Of a stretch of DNA of 64,000 bases, positions 36,863 through 47,544 are shown one piece after another. Both the position numbers and the translations under genes were made by a program. The notes under the pieces are model-generated. The model made no database searches. It saw only the letters and a program-made list of their open reading frames with translations, and had not been told where the DNA came from. The stretch's first letter is position 1, and each line of letters opens with the position of its first letter. Origin of the DNA: Pseudorasbora parva (taxonomy: Eukaryota > Chordata > Actinopteri > Cypriniformes > Gobionidae); the NCBI RefSeq assembly GCF_024679245.1, contig NC_090177.1, positions 22,944,450 to 23,008,449 of the forward strand, written 5' to 3'.

Positions 36863-38026
36863 TTGAAGGGGGGGTGAAACACTCAGTTTCAGTCAATCTC
36901 ATGTCAATCTTGAGTACCTATAGAGTAGTATTGCATCCTTCATATCTCCGAAAAGTCTTTAGTTTTATTATATTTGTAAAATAAATATGGGCTGTACCGA
37001 GTCTTTCTGGAAAAAAACGAGCGCCTGGAGGCGTATCGTGTGGGCGGAGCTAAAGAATGACGAATGTGCACCCAAAGCGGTGACGTCCTTATGCGTGGAG
37101 AAGCCCATGGCTATCCCAGCTAATAGATATGATCGTATATGATGAATCTAATTCGGAGGCTGAAATAGAAACAGCAACAGCAGGACGTCCATCTCTGTGG
37201 TATGTACTGTATTTAGTGGCCTGTCAACATTTGTCTTTACTCTCAGTTTATGAGGACATGATTCGGTTTATGGACTATTGTATGCGACCAAACCTTAGTA
37301 GCAAGCAAAACGGTTTTGCACGTCAGACTAGTGTAACGTTATACATAGAACAGCAATGAAGTCCGTTAGCGCATTTGAATGACGAAGCACGCGATCGTGT
37401 CATTTACTGATGTTTACATACGCGTCGATAATCAACATCACAGACATTTGAAGTAGTTTTACTTACCGGCTGCTTCCAAAGCCGGACCGAACCTTTATCG
37501 CTGGGTCGGCTCCGTCAAAAACACACTTCTTGGAGTGTGGAGATCCACTTTGCGATGCGATTGAAGCATTTCTGCGTTCAAATCGGTTCAAGTGCAGCAC
37601 TGCCTTCCCGGGATGCTGTGCTGAAGCGTTGAAGTCGCTTAATGTCAAAGTGGAGGAATGAAGTGGAGCGCGGCACGGACTATAACTGACATTAGTGTTC
37701 ACGGACGACTGGATCTGCAGCTTGAGAGTGTTTACGGCCGTGCATTTGCTCTCTCCCTCTAGTCACGCGCGCGCACCCTACCGGGAGAAGAGCCCGTACG
37801 GCCCATACAAGGACCTTCCGTTCTATTAACGTCAAGTAGACCCATACTCGAAAAAAACTCTCCGAAACTTGTGAGAAACCGGAAGGAGTATTTTTAACAC
37901 AGAAATACTCCCATCAAACGTCCAACATTAGTTTTTTTTAACTTTGTCTGTTTAGGATGGGAATCCAAGTCTTTAACAGTGTAAAAAGCTCAGTATGCAT
38001 GAAACAGCATTTCACCCCCCCTTTAA
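36863..38026 (-). mobile_element. Kolobok-like TTAA transposon, copy B (both ends present, 1,164 bp)
   Basis: Leader end: TTGA (mutated TTAA) AGGGGGGGTGAAACACTCAG then TCATGTCAATCTTGAGTACC. THAP end: GCATGAAACAGCATTTCACC, CCCCCTTTAA with TTAA at 38023-38026. The ends share AAAGGGGGGGTGAAA. It carries the leader relic (37128-37190) and a core-deleted THAP exon relic on the minus strand (37475-37531). It is non-autonomous. Confidence 0.8.
37475..37531 (-). pseudogene. THAP-exon relic, core deleted (copy B)
   Basis: Minus-strand reading KKCVFDGADPAIKVRSGFGS, ending at a GTAAGT-like donor (complement of 37460-37475). It has the same internal joint as copy A, with the zinc-binding core absent. 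Confidence 0.6.
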
Positions 38027-38405
38027 GAAATCATGCTAATTTCAAATACTTATATCACTGACAACAGTAGTCTGGCTAGGAAATTGTCATTTAAAAGTTG
38101 TTGTTGCAGCCCTCAACTGATGTTGATGTTGTCATGTGTTTTGGCCTGAAGCTCCACCCTCCACCGATCTACCAATCATGAAGTCAGTAGTGTTTGGATA
38201 TCTGGGTTTCCAGCTCTGCTCTAGTCACCACAGCTGCAGATCTACAAACATGCCTGCTGGATCCTGCAGCCAATCTGGCAACCTTTGAGTCAGGGGGAGG
38301 GGGAGAGGGGATGGTGATTGTAGTACCAGTTTTGGCCACAATCTTATATACACTTCCTTTAAAGGGATACTCCACCACTTTTACATATTAAACTATGTTA
38401 TTCCC

Positions 38406-39052
38406 TTAAAGAGGGGGTGAAATGCTGTTTCATGCATACTGAGCTTTTTACACTGTTAAAGACTTGGATTCCCATCCTAAACATGGACAAAGTTTCAAAA
38501 ACTAATGTTGGACATTTGATGGAGTATTTCTGTTTCAAAAATACTCCTTCCGGTTTCTCACAAGTTTCGGAGATTTTTTTCGAGTATGGGTCGGCTTGAC
38601 GTCGACAGAGCGGAGGGTCCTTGTATGGGCCGTACGGGCTCTTCTCCCGGAAGGGTGCGCGCACGTGACTAGAGCCTAGAGCGGGAGAGAACAAACACAC
38701 CCATAAACACTGCTCTCAAGGTGCAGATCCACTCATCTATGAACACTTCTGACGCACCCTATGGTCGCACCACACTCCACTTTATTCCTATGGGTGACAT
38801 CAAGCGACTTCAACGCTTCAGCACAGCATTCTGGGAAGGCAGCGCTGCATTTGAACCGATTTGAACGCAGAAATGACGGGAAGCTTCATAACATCGCTTC
38901 AGTCTTGTCGCAAAAGTGGATCTCCACGGTCACTGCTGTCAAAGGACTTCACGAAATCAACAGTTGACATGAAGGATGCAATACTACTCTATAGGTACTC
39001 AAGATTGACTGAAACTGAGTGTTTCACCCCACCCACCCCCACCCCCCTTTAA
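38406..39052 (+). mobile_element. Kolobok-like TTAA MITE, copy C (647 bp, both ends)
   Basis: TTAAAGAGGGGGTGAAATGC at 38406 and the inverse GAGTGTTTCACCCC ... CCCCCCTTTAA ending 39052, with TTAA at both ends. It contains the same THAP-side flank as copies A, B and D (GACTTGGATTCCCATCCTAA, CGGTTTCTCACAAGTTTCGG, TTGTATGGGCCGTACGGGCT) and the leader-side terminal 70 bp, with most of the interior deleted. It is inserted in the TTAA of another repeat (AAAGGGATACTCCACCACTT ... CTATGTTATTCCC). Confidence 0.85.
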
Positions 39053-39220
39053 GCCCCAGTGCCCCACAAAAGGCACAAAAACTTTAAAAAGCATCATCAA
39101 TGATTCGTGCACTATATTATAAGTGTTCTGAAGCCATTCCATACTTTAATGTGAGGTACAGATGAATATTTAAGTCATTAAATTCAAGTTTACATCAATG
39201 CTGCAGCTGTCAGTCACTTC

Positions 39221-39740
39221 TAGCCTGACAAGCCAGACCCACATCAAGATGTTTGGTCTGGAAACTCACCATTGACAGCTCAATCCGAGGGGCGGGATAA
39301 ACGGTTGTCTTTCAAACTCTCTCGTGCACGCAATTGGATAGCGCTACAACCAACCAGAGCAACGAAGGTGAAACAGAGCTTGTTGACAGCCGTGTACATT
39401 CACCATATCCAGTCGGCTAAACTCCGAACACATCTTCCCTTTTTAAGAATGACTTCAGTGCCGTTCTTTGTTCTTTTCTCAGAGAAAAGCTTAACTCAAG
39501 TCTTCCAGAGTCGCGGTCAGAGCTGATTCGAAAGACCGCCGTTCGCCAGTTTCTGTGTTTACTAGAAGCACGCAAACTCAACTCAGCCGTCATCATTATG
39601 GCCCCGCCCACCGACTCTATACACGATGTGATTGGCCCGGCAAGAGTTAGGGGAATACAGAAGGGTATTGAGAGTTGCTAGACGACACTCGCGGGCAGAT
39701 TAAATTTGCTGCCTCTAGGGTGCGTCTAGATTTCTAGGCT
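39221..39740 (+). mobile_element. hAT-like element (TAGCCTGACA family), longest copy, 520 bp
   Basis: Begins TAGCCTGACAAGCCAGACCC and ends GTCTAGATTTCTAGGCT. Flanked by the 8-bp duplication GTCACTTC (39213-39220 and 39741-39748), diagnostic of hAT-type insertion. No transposase; the 84-codon ORF within is not recognisable. Confidence 0.85.
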
Positions 39741-39759
39741 GTCACTTCCCATTCAGCTT

Positions 39760-40800
39760 TCAAACTGTGTGTCGCGTTCGGTTACGACACTCAACACGAT
39801 GAAACTCTCCCCAAGATTATTTATTGTTTGTGTTATTATGCTTGATCTGTAGATAACGCTCTAACGTTATGGTTTCTCAAAAAAATGACTATCTGCTGGC
39901 GTTTATTGCTGTAAATCGTGTTACTTTCTAACGGGTGTCAGTTAGATCACAACACTGGACTAGTTATTGTATTGTTCTTCACACACAGTAACTGAAATGT
40001 TAAACTGTTAAAATAAAGGCTTATAAGAATACTGCATAGATACACTAAGCGTCAATATATCTTGTTTTGAACTTCTCAATGCGGACTGAGCGCGGCGCGC
40101 TGTGAGCGTCTATGGCTGTGAGCTCGTGTTGCTTCAAGTGGATTATCCTGCGCACAGGATGCGCATAAGCGCTTTGTGCCGCTCTATATTATAATACTTT
40201 TGCGCTATGAAAGCCTTATTAATAGCCTTCCTTGTTCTGCCCTATCTATATGTTGCTGTCTCATTAAAAAAATGCACTATACATTTAAACTAAATGTAAT
40301 TTCTTAGTATATAGGCCCTATTTCCATAAATATATTTACTTGTTTTTCATGAATGTATTTTGTGTAACATTTTACCAGATTTACAGCTACACTTATTCAC
40401 TTTTGTGGTTTCCTTTATCCCCCCCCCCCCCCTAAATGTTTAGATTTTATACAATTATTGTGCACTCGTCATTTTGTTACCTTTTCTGCTGAATTCTAAT
40501 TTAATCTAATTTATTCACCATCTATATGTAGTAGTAGGCTATTTTTGTCATAGATTGTGATTTTTTTTTTTTTTTTTTTTCATTTGTAATGAAGTCTGTA
40601 TTTAGTTGATTGTGTTTAACTCAAAAAAGAGTGATTTTCAATTCAACACACTAAGGTTTAGAAATTTTAAATAGAATTTTTAAACAAAACTGCATTGGTA
40701 TCGGATCGGTTTAGTATCGGTATCGACAGATACTCAGAATTTTTAATATCGGATCGGTTCTGAAAAAATGGCATCTGTGAATCCCTAAGAGTGCATTTTT
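39760..40800 (+). mobile_element. Remnant of a hAT-type transposon (right end)
   Basis: The right end carries GGTATCGGATCGGTTTAGTA, TCGGTATCGACAGATACTCA and AATATCGGATCGGTTCTGAA, then GGCATCTGTGAATCCCTAA. This matches the well-known 'TAGGGATGCACCGATC' end of a widespread fish hAT family. The left end and transposase are not visible. C run at 40419-40432 and T run at 40561-40580. Confidence 0.5.
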
Positions 40801-42790
40801 TTCCTGGTTTCTGCTACTCTGTGTAATATCTAAATCTTTGTATTTGGGGCACTTTTTGCGTTTCTTCGCCTTCATGACAGATCGCTACATGTACTCCTCA
40901 GTTGTAAGTCGCTTTGGATACAATTGCAATGTACATGTAAAATCTAAATATATAATGTTAACAACACAAACGTATAGTGAATCAAAAGCTTTCCAGGGAT
41001 AATGCCATGATGTTTTTTTGTGTCGGTGTGTGTGTGTGTCTCTTACAATGTATGTCTTTTTAAATTATAAATTACTATAATCATTAATTACTGTAATAAT
41101 TATTCTGGTGATAGTTAAATTGAGGCCTTAATACATATAAACAATTAAGCTAAGAAGAGGACTAATGCATGCTTGTTTTATATATATTGTATGCATATAT
41201 AAATTTAAAATGATTAAATGTAAATATTGCATGTATTGTTTGATACCAAATATTACCAAAGAGCGATATGGTGATGATGTTCAAAATTTTTGAATTGTTA
41301 ATGTAAAACATTTGTTTGTTCGATTTGGGAAAATGCAGGCCACAAAGACAAAAATCAACTGTTTATGTTGAAAGTTATTAGAGACTGAAAATACTGTAAA
41401 ATAAATTTAAAATATAAAAAGGAGGATCTACTTTTTTCTCCTTTTTTATTCATTTTTACTTATTTTTGTGCGTGTGTGTTATTGTTATTATGTTGTATAA
41501 ATTATGCTGTGGAAATTGTCCAGTGGGTTAGTGTGGTGGGTTTTGATATGTCTAACACAAAAAATAAATAAAGTTTTTAAAAAGATACATTTTGTAATTA
41601 ATTTGCCAGGTCAGGGAAAAAATACTTTTCATTACTTCCTGTCACAAATCATGAAATTAAATCATAATTATTATTTTCGGTTTAGAAAGAAATAAAAACA
41701 AATCTAGTTATTTTAAACATTTTAAATATAGAAAAACTGACAAACTTTTCATTATAAAGTTATTATCTAGTCGTAGTTTAAGCTTTAGAACAACAACAAT
41801 ATTCGATTAAATATATTATTAATATAAAAGTTAAAATTATTATAATTTATTATTAAAAACAATAATAATAATATAAACAGTAACAGCAACAACAACAAAA
41901 TTATTTGATTAAAGGTACACTATGTAACGTATGGCAACAAAACTGCATGTATTTTGTGGAAGAACATTGTTTTGGTTGTGCTTTGGCTCTGTCTGTCAGT
42001 GCGGATGTCGCTTTCTCAACTAAAGAAAAGGAGAGCTTATCCTACTGCTCATAAAACATTCACTACGGGCTTAAGATATTTGCAGATGAAAAGGATGTCA
42101 AGTTGACTATAGCTGAACACATTACTGCAGCTTCAGCCATTAATTCGTTCAAAATAAATTCCAGCACAGTGCTACAACAAACCATGAAATAACCATTTAC
42201 ATAACGCTTTACTCTGATAGAGAGCTGCATATGGCAATTTGTCTGTTCAAAAAAAAATCTTACTCGCCTATTGAGTAATAAAAACACCATCTCCACGTCA
42301 CCTTTACAAAATTTCATCCCTCAGTTCTTGCCATCTCAGCCAATGTTGATTCTGGTTTTATTTCAAGCTCCCATCTCTTCGAATGGGGAAACATCAAATT
42401 CTCCAAAATGCCAAGCTTCCAATTAAATTTCATATTTAAAATCACCAGTGAAATCTGCCAACTGCATTTGTCAGCCTGGACAAAGCTAATGAGCATGCAG
42501 AGGATTTTACGCGGCAGTCAACGTCACTTAAGTCCTGACTCCTGACTCAGAGCAAGACGTGAGGGTTTAGGGTGCCATTTGGGATCCAGCCATAACTGAA
42601 GCTGGTAGGTCACATGATAATGAAAACATGGCAAATGTAGTATGTCCAGATTACATTCATAAAACATACTTAGCAGTTGTGAAGTAATTACTTATTCGAA
42701 AAATAAGTATCTACTCAAGAGTCTTCGGGCAGCCATAATTTACGGATATGATGAGAAACGCGCTGATTTGTCATGTTAGTGGGTCTGGGT
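40801..42790. other. Gene-free AT-rich sequence with repeat scraps
   Basis: 41909-41935 (TTAAAGGTACACTATGTAAC) is a TTAA-type MITE end without a visible partner. 42563-42588 repeats the GGGTTTAGGGTGCCATTTGG motif of 12053. No exon. Confidence 0.35.
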
Positions 42791-42796
42791 TAGGGC

Positions 42797-43100
42797 TGGA
42801 CGATATGGCCAAAATTCATTTCACGATATTTTTCTTAATTTCGGTCGATACAATATAATTCCGATATCGATATGAACTATATAAAAGCTTTAGAAAAAAC
42901 TACTAAGAACTGCCACAAAGGATGTCTGTACCTACAAACTTCTGAAAAATGTATTTGCCAAGTCTATGAATAGTCCTCCTATAAAACTATATAATTTTTT
43001 AGAAATAAAACCAGTACAAATAAATTAATGTTCACCTTTTATTTGTATTTAGCCTTTATATGAAAAAGAAATGTGAAATCAACATCAAATAAACATAAGA
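42797..43100 (+). repeat. hAT-like left-end fragment ('GGGCTGGACGATATGGCCAA')
   Basis: GGGCTGGACGATATGGCCAA followed by TCGGTCGATACAATATAATT and CCGATATCGATATGAAC, related to the outer element at 13702. No matching right end was found. Confidence 0.5.
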
Positions 43101-43382
43101 CTCTCACTTTATTGATATTAATATCTTTAAGTTTAAACTATAATATAGGCTGATTATTTTATTCTTAATATAGATTAAACAAAAGTGCTTCAGCCAGGAT
43201 TCAGCCTGACTCAGAATATTCTAGCGGATGGATCTCCTTCAGATGGTGGATCTGCTTCACAGCGTACAGTGCTCCTATGCCGCAGACGCAGTTTATTGAG
43301 CATTTTCTTTTAAGTTTTAAATTTCAGTGAAGAACAATTCATAGCGCTCTATTTTCCATTTCTGCAAAACTATAGCATATAT

Positions 43383-43600
43383 TTAATGCTGCTGTTATTT
43401 AATTAAAAATGCAGTAAAAAACGTAATACAGTGAAATATTATTCTGATCTACATCATCTGTTCACTACGTGAACATATAGTAAAGTGTCATTTATTCCTG
43501 TGATCAAAGCTGAATTTATCATCATTACTCCAGTCTTCAATGTCACTCATCACTCATATTAGGATTTGATGGTCAACAAACATTTATGATTATTATCAGC
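43383..43600. repeat. Fragment of the dispersed 'ACACTACCG' repeat
   Basis: CCTGTGATCAAAGCTGAATT, TATCATCATTACTCCAGTCT recurs at 44267-44318 in the same orientation, 772 bp away. Confidence 0.6.
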
Positions 43601-43605
43601 TTCAT

Positions 43606-44920
43606 GGGCGTAGATTACGCGGGGGACGCGGGGGACGTGTCCCCCTCACTTTTAATAAAATGTATTTTCGTCCCCCGCACTTTTACTGGGTCTCACCGAT
43701 ACTAGTCGACCCGCTCCGAGCGGGATTCGAACCGGTGTTACCCTGTGCGGGGGCGGGCAAGTTAACAGAGACGCTAAAAACAGCTCTCTCTAATCTCGGT
43801 TGATTGCGCGCTTCTTGAGGTCTCGGGCAAGTGTATTTACATAGAAACCAATGTGAATACATCAAGATTTCAATTCAGAGACAAAAAATAATCTATGCAT
43901 GACCTGTAATTTTATTCGCATCTAAATATGAGGAGGGCGATTTTAAGGTTATATCATTGAAGATCCTGTCACGCTGGAGCTGCAGCTGAAGGAAAACAAT
44001 CGTTATGATGATGAAACGTGACGACGACCATCAGACGAGTGCGACAATATATGCTTGATGTGTGTTTTCCCAAGTCATCTCAATGTAGGCTATTTATTGA
44101 CAATAAAGTATAGGCTATCATATGAAGAATGCAGCTTTTAATGTTTAGTATCTTCTGCTCACCACGGGTGCATTTATGTAATCAAAAATAGTTCAAACAG
44201 TAATATTTTGAAATATTATTACAAATTAAAACAGCTTTTTTCCTATGTGAATATATAGTAATTTATTCCTGTGATCAAAGCTGAGTTTATCATCATTACT
44301 CCAGTCTTCAGTGTCACATGATCCTTCACTATTCATTTTCATATGATGATTTTATAATCAAGAAACATTTATGATTATTATCTGTGTTGAAAACAGTTGT
44401 GCTGCTTAAAAATGTTGTGGAAACCATGATAGCCACGTAATACATGTTATTTTTCAGAATTCTTTAATGAATAGAAAGTTCAATGGATAGCATTTATTTG
44501 CATTCATTAAATAAATTATCTTTTGTAATTTTAAAAATATCACTTGTGATCAATTTAATGCATGTCTGATCAACAAAAGTATTAATTTCTCTCTTTTTTT
44601 AATTTTACCACAAATGTTTAGATGGTTTCCACAAAAATTAAGCAGCACCATGAGCAGCACAACTGATAATAATCATAAATGTGTGTTGATCATCAGATCC
44701 TCATATGAGAATGATTAGAGAATGATTACAATCATAAAATTGGCACAAAAAATAGGAGAATAATATTATAGATATTAATTATTGGTTATTGTTCAGCAGT
44801 GTATTTGATATCTTGCCCAATTAAAAAGCAAGAGATGCGATAAATTATATTGGTCCAAAAAAAATTGTATTACGACATTTCTGTCCCCCTCACTTCTGAA
44901 AAGATGGCTACGCCCCTGAT
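43606..44920. mobile_element. Element with GGGCGTAG / CTACGCCC ends
   Basis: Left end GGGCGTAGATTACGCGGGGG with GTCCCCCTCACTTTT, right end GTCCCCCTCACTTCTGAAAA then GATGGCTACGCCCCTGATC. Near-identical flanks (TATCAGCTTCA at 43595, GATCAGCTTTCA at 44918) may be an imperfect target-site duplication. It contains the left arm of a large inverted repeat and a copy of the dispersed repeat (44119-44720). Confidence 0.5.
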
Positions 44921-45215
44921 CAGCTTTCATATATTGTCGCAATCGTCTGACTGTTGTCGTCACCTTTCAGGTCATAGCGATTGTTTTCCTTCAGCTGCAG
45001 CTCCAGCGTGACAGTAAGTTTCTACGAATCCGCTTCTGGACTTTCTGTGAGAGCGCCCTCCTCATATTTAGATACGAATAAAATGACAGGTCATGCATAG
45101 ATTATTTTTTGTCTCTGAAATTAAATCATGATGTATTCACGTTGGTTTCTATGTATAGGCTACACTTGCCCGTGACCTCAAGAAGCGCGCAATCAACCGA
45201 GGTTAGAGAAAGTGG
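43770..45215. repeat. Large inverted repeat, arms of about 290 bp, 870-bp spacer
   Basis: The left arm is 43770-44053 and the right arm about 44934-45215. Matching pairs are CGGTTGATTGCGCGCTTCTT / AAGAAGCGCGCAATCAACCG, TAATCTATGCATGACCTGT / ACAGGTCATGCATAGATTA, GAGCTGCAGCTGAAGGAAAA / TTTTCCTTCAGCTGCAGCTC and GCGACAATATATG / CATATATTGTCGC. Small indels distinguish the arms. Confidence 0.85.
44119..44720 (+). repeat. Dispersed 'ACACTACCG' repeat copy
   Basis: Contains GAAACATTTATGATTATTAT, GTTGTGCTGCTTAAAAATGT, TTCTTTAATGAATAGAAAGT and an inverted half (AAGCAGCACCATGAGCAGCA, AATCATAAATGTGTGTTGAT). Confidence 0.6.
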
Positions 45216-45576
45216 TCTTAAAGGGACGCGGAGCTCGGCGGCGCACCGCGTCTTTAAAATTCGAACACATTGTTTTCAATGAGTGTTCGCACACCGGGTG
45301 GCGGCATTCAGTCAGTGTCATGTCAATCTTGAGTACCTATAGAGTAGCATTGCATCCTGCATATCTCCGAAAAGTCTTTATTTTTTTAATAATTATATAA
45401 AAAAGATGCGCTGTTCCGAGTCTTTCCGAAAAAAGCCGAGCGGGTGGGGGCGTGTCGTGTGAGCGGAGCTAAATAATGACGTGTGCAGCAGCGCACTGCT
45501 ATTGTGTTGAGTCGAGTGCGTCGTAAAGCTGTGTCATCCCTAACAGCGGGAAAAAAACTTTATTCAAAATAAAAAT

Positions 45577-45681
45577 ATGGCTTTTAATCAGATACAGCCA
45601 TACATCTATGATCCGGAATCAGACCCAGAGGCTGCAGTTGAACAGGAGCAGCAGCAAAAACGACTAGAGCAGGACGTCTGT
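45577..45681 (+). pseudogene. Short acidic leader exon of the TTAA element, possibly P2X7-ballast-like protein N-terminus
   Basis: Reads MAFNQIQPYIYDPESDPEAA then Glu/Gln-rich to RLEQDV. The start resembles leaders of the many fish proteins named 'P2X purinoceptor 7-like' (M-F-IQPY-FEPESD...), which consist of a zinc-coordinating ballast domain without channel segments; this comparison is from memory. The homologous stretch in copy B (37128-37190, DESNSEAEIE) is frame-broken. The Cys-rich ballast itself is not found nearby, so this is at most a relic first exon. Alternative: an unrelated element ORF with acidic bias. Confidence 0.35.
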
Positions 45682-45893
45682 ATGTGGTACAAGTTATATA
45701 CTAACTATATAATATGCTTAGCGGCTTGTGTTATTTACATATTTATACTTGAATTATATCGTCGTATTTTTGTCTTTGAAGGTGTACATGTGGGAAGTGC
45801 AGTTGTGCACGTGTGTTTGTGTGTTTACGCGTGGTTTGTGTAGACAGTAAGCAGACAAAAAAAAACACAGACATTTGAAGCAGTCTCACTCAC

Positions 45894-46139
45894 CCTTCTA
45901 ACGTTGGGACTGCTCCATCATTCAGCATTAGGCGATTGGGAAAATCCGGCGTCGAGCTGGGCCTTGTTTATGAAACAGTCGGCACCGAAATGCAGCGAAC
46001 AGATATAAACATTCGCGCAACTCAGTTGCTGATCCGGAAAAGCAAATTACATCCACTGTTGCCTTAACGCGGGGTTTTTGGCGAATCTGTGCAGGACTGT
46101 CTTGGTCTGGCAACCAAAAACGCACTTTTTTGGTGACAT
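45894..46139 (-). pseudogene. THAP zinc-finger domain exon relic (copy D)
   Basis: From an ATG (complement 46139-46137) it reads MSPKKCVFGCQTKTVLHRFA. The rest has NPALRQQWM, FPDQQ, ICSLHF, then FINKAQLDAGF, and after a frameshift LNDGAVPTLEG. The C-x3-C at the start, C-x2-H-F in the middle and AVPT at the end are the C2CH zinc ligands and the diagnostic AVP box of THAP domains, which are site-specific DNA-binding modules. There is one in-frame stop (after QQWM) and one frameshift near 45930. The exon ends at a GTGAGT donor (complement 45893-45888). THAP domains are known from P and Kolobok transposases as well as host THAP proteins. The TTAA context favours Kolobok. Confidence 0.75.
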
Positions 46140-46486
46140 TGTTATGTGCACATCACCTGTCCAGCATCCTACGAGCCAGCGCTTTGATGGGCGTAGCCTG
46201 TTACTTTCGCTCTCTCCCTCTCTCTCTCTCACGCTCTTCCGGTAGAATTGTCCGTAAGGCCCATACAAGGAAATTCCGCCCCCATTAACGTCAAAGGGGA
46301 CGCATGATCTCAAAAAACTTGCTGAAACTTATGACTAACCGGAAGTAGTATTTTTGACAAAGAAATACTCCCATCAAACGTCCACCTTAACTTTTGAAAC
46401 TTTGTCTATGTTTAGTATGGGATTCCAAGTCTTTAACAGTGTAAAAAGATCAGTATGCATGAAACAGCATTTCACCCCCCCTTTAA

Positions 46487-46737
46487 GCTTTTCTCTGAGA
46501 AAAGAACAAAGAACGGCACTGGATAATTTTTAAGAAGGGAAGATGTGTTATGAGTTTTGCCGACCGGATGCGGCGAAAGTTTGATCTTTCAATTTGCTCT
46601 GGTTGGTTGTAGCGCTATCCAATTGCGTGCACGATGGAGTTTGAAAGACAACCGTTTATCCCGCCCCTCGGATTGAGCCCTGTCAATGGTGAGTTTCCAG
46701 ACCAAACATCTTGATGTGGGTCTGGCTTGTCAGGCTA
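46487..46737 (-). mobile_element. hAT-like element (TAGCCTGACA family), copy 4, partial
   Basis: GCTTTTCTCTGAGAAAAGAA through GTTTGATCTTTCAATTTGCT, GGTTGGTTGTAGCGCTATCC and TGATGTGGGTCTGGCTTGTC to CAGGCTA. It starts exactly where copy D ends, at a TTAA that exists inside the intact 39221 copy (reverse-strand GAGTTAAGCTTTTCTCTG), so copy D probably inserted into it. The other half is missing. Confidence 0.75.
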
Positions 46738-46774
46738 TCTGGCTCTGCATTTTTCTCACGAAAACCACTTATAT

Positions 46775-47475
46775 TAGCCTGATGTGGTCATACTCAATTC
46801 TAGTCAGAATACGAGTCTGAAACTGCTCCATTGGGCTGTGATCATGGGGCGTGTTTCAATCGAACCAGGAAAGACATCAGTTGGATAGACCTACAACCAA
46901 TCAGAGCAACGAAGCGACGTCAACAGAGCTCAACTGCACTGTGTTGCCAAGTCCGCATTTTTTCCCCCGCGGGTTGTTTTCTATCTCGTGGCTTGAAGCG
47001 ACTATTATGTGATATATAGACTCATGAGTGCGAATTTTAGCAGGCAACCTTGCCAAAATAACTCACATTTTACCCCCCCAAACACAATTTTTCCCCAGAG
47101 AACCCCCCGAGAAGCACTCGCGCTGAAATCAGGCTGGAATACACGATCTTTGCCGGTATTGTAAAAAAATTATTTAATGATACACAGAGTAGGCCTACTT
47201 ACCCAACATGATCATCATTTCTGAGAGAAATTGTGAAGGTGAATGCATATACAACAAAGCTCTCTGTTTAAGATTAGAACAAATATAATATAAGCCCCTT
47301 TGATGATGTGCATGATTACCTTACTGTTTATCATCTGTCCGTCGTCTAAAGCCCGCCCTGATGATCTCATTGGTATGTTCGGAGATAATTACTCCTATGG
47401 TGCAAGGCCAGACCGAACTGCCCGACCTAAAAAAAAAAATGTGGGCGGGGCTAAGTTTGGCTGGCATCCAGGCTA
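46775..47475 (+). mobile_element. Second hAT-like family, complete 701-bp element
   Basis: Starts TAGCCTGATGTGGTCATACT and ends CTGGCATCCAGGCTA. Flanked by CACTTATAT at 46766-46774 and 47476-47484 (8-9-bp duplication). It shares only the terminal TAGCCTG with the 39221 family. No transposase. Confidence 0.8.
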
Positions 47476-47544
47476 CACTTATATAATACAATACTATGAA
47501 ACCGTTTTGGTGATTAATGGAGGCCTATACTCAATTAAATTTTG

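Larger units (their letters stand above)
36795..38362 (+). mobile_element. TTAA-flanked MITE ('TTAAAGGAACTGTATGTAAG'), split by Kolobok-like copy B
   Basis: Left end TTAAAGGAACTGTATGTAAG (TTAA 36795-36798). The right end TATATACACTTCCTTTAA (TTAA 38359-38362) is its inverted copy. Host sequence breaks at 36863 and resumes at 38027 with GAAATCATGCTAATTTCAAA. Confidence 0.8.
45298..46486 (-). mobile_element. Kolobok-like TTAA transposon, copy D (best-preserved THAP exon)
   Basis: The THAP end is intact at TTAA 46483-46486 (GCATGAAACAGCATTTCACC then CCCCCCTTTAA). The leader end lacks its terminal repeat but keeps TGTCATGTCAATCTTGAGTA and CTATAGAGTAGCATTGCATC (45317 on). It holds a leader ORF at 45577 (plus) and a THAP exon at 45894-46139 (minus) reading towards each other. 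It lacks any recognisable catalytic domain, so it is non-autonomous. Confidence 0.75.

Noticed and set aside
43700..43740. tRNA-like B box (minus-strand GGTTCGAATCCCGC)
   Set aside because: The 11-base B-box match is present, but no A box, no foldable cloverleaf and no T-stem pairing were found. It lies in a repeat, so at most it is a decayed tRNA-derived fragment.
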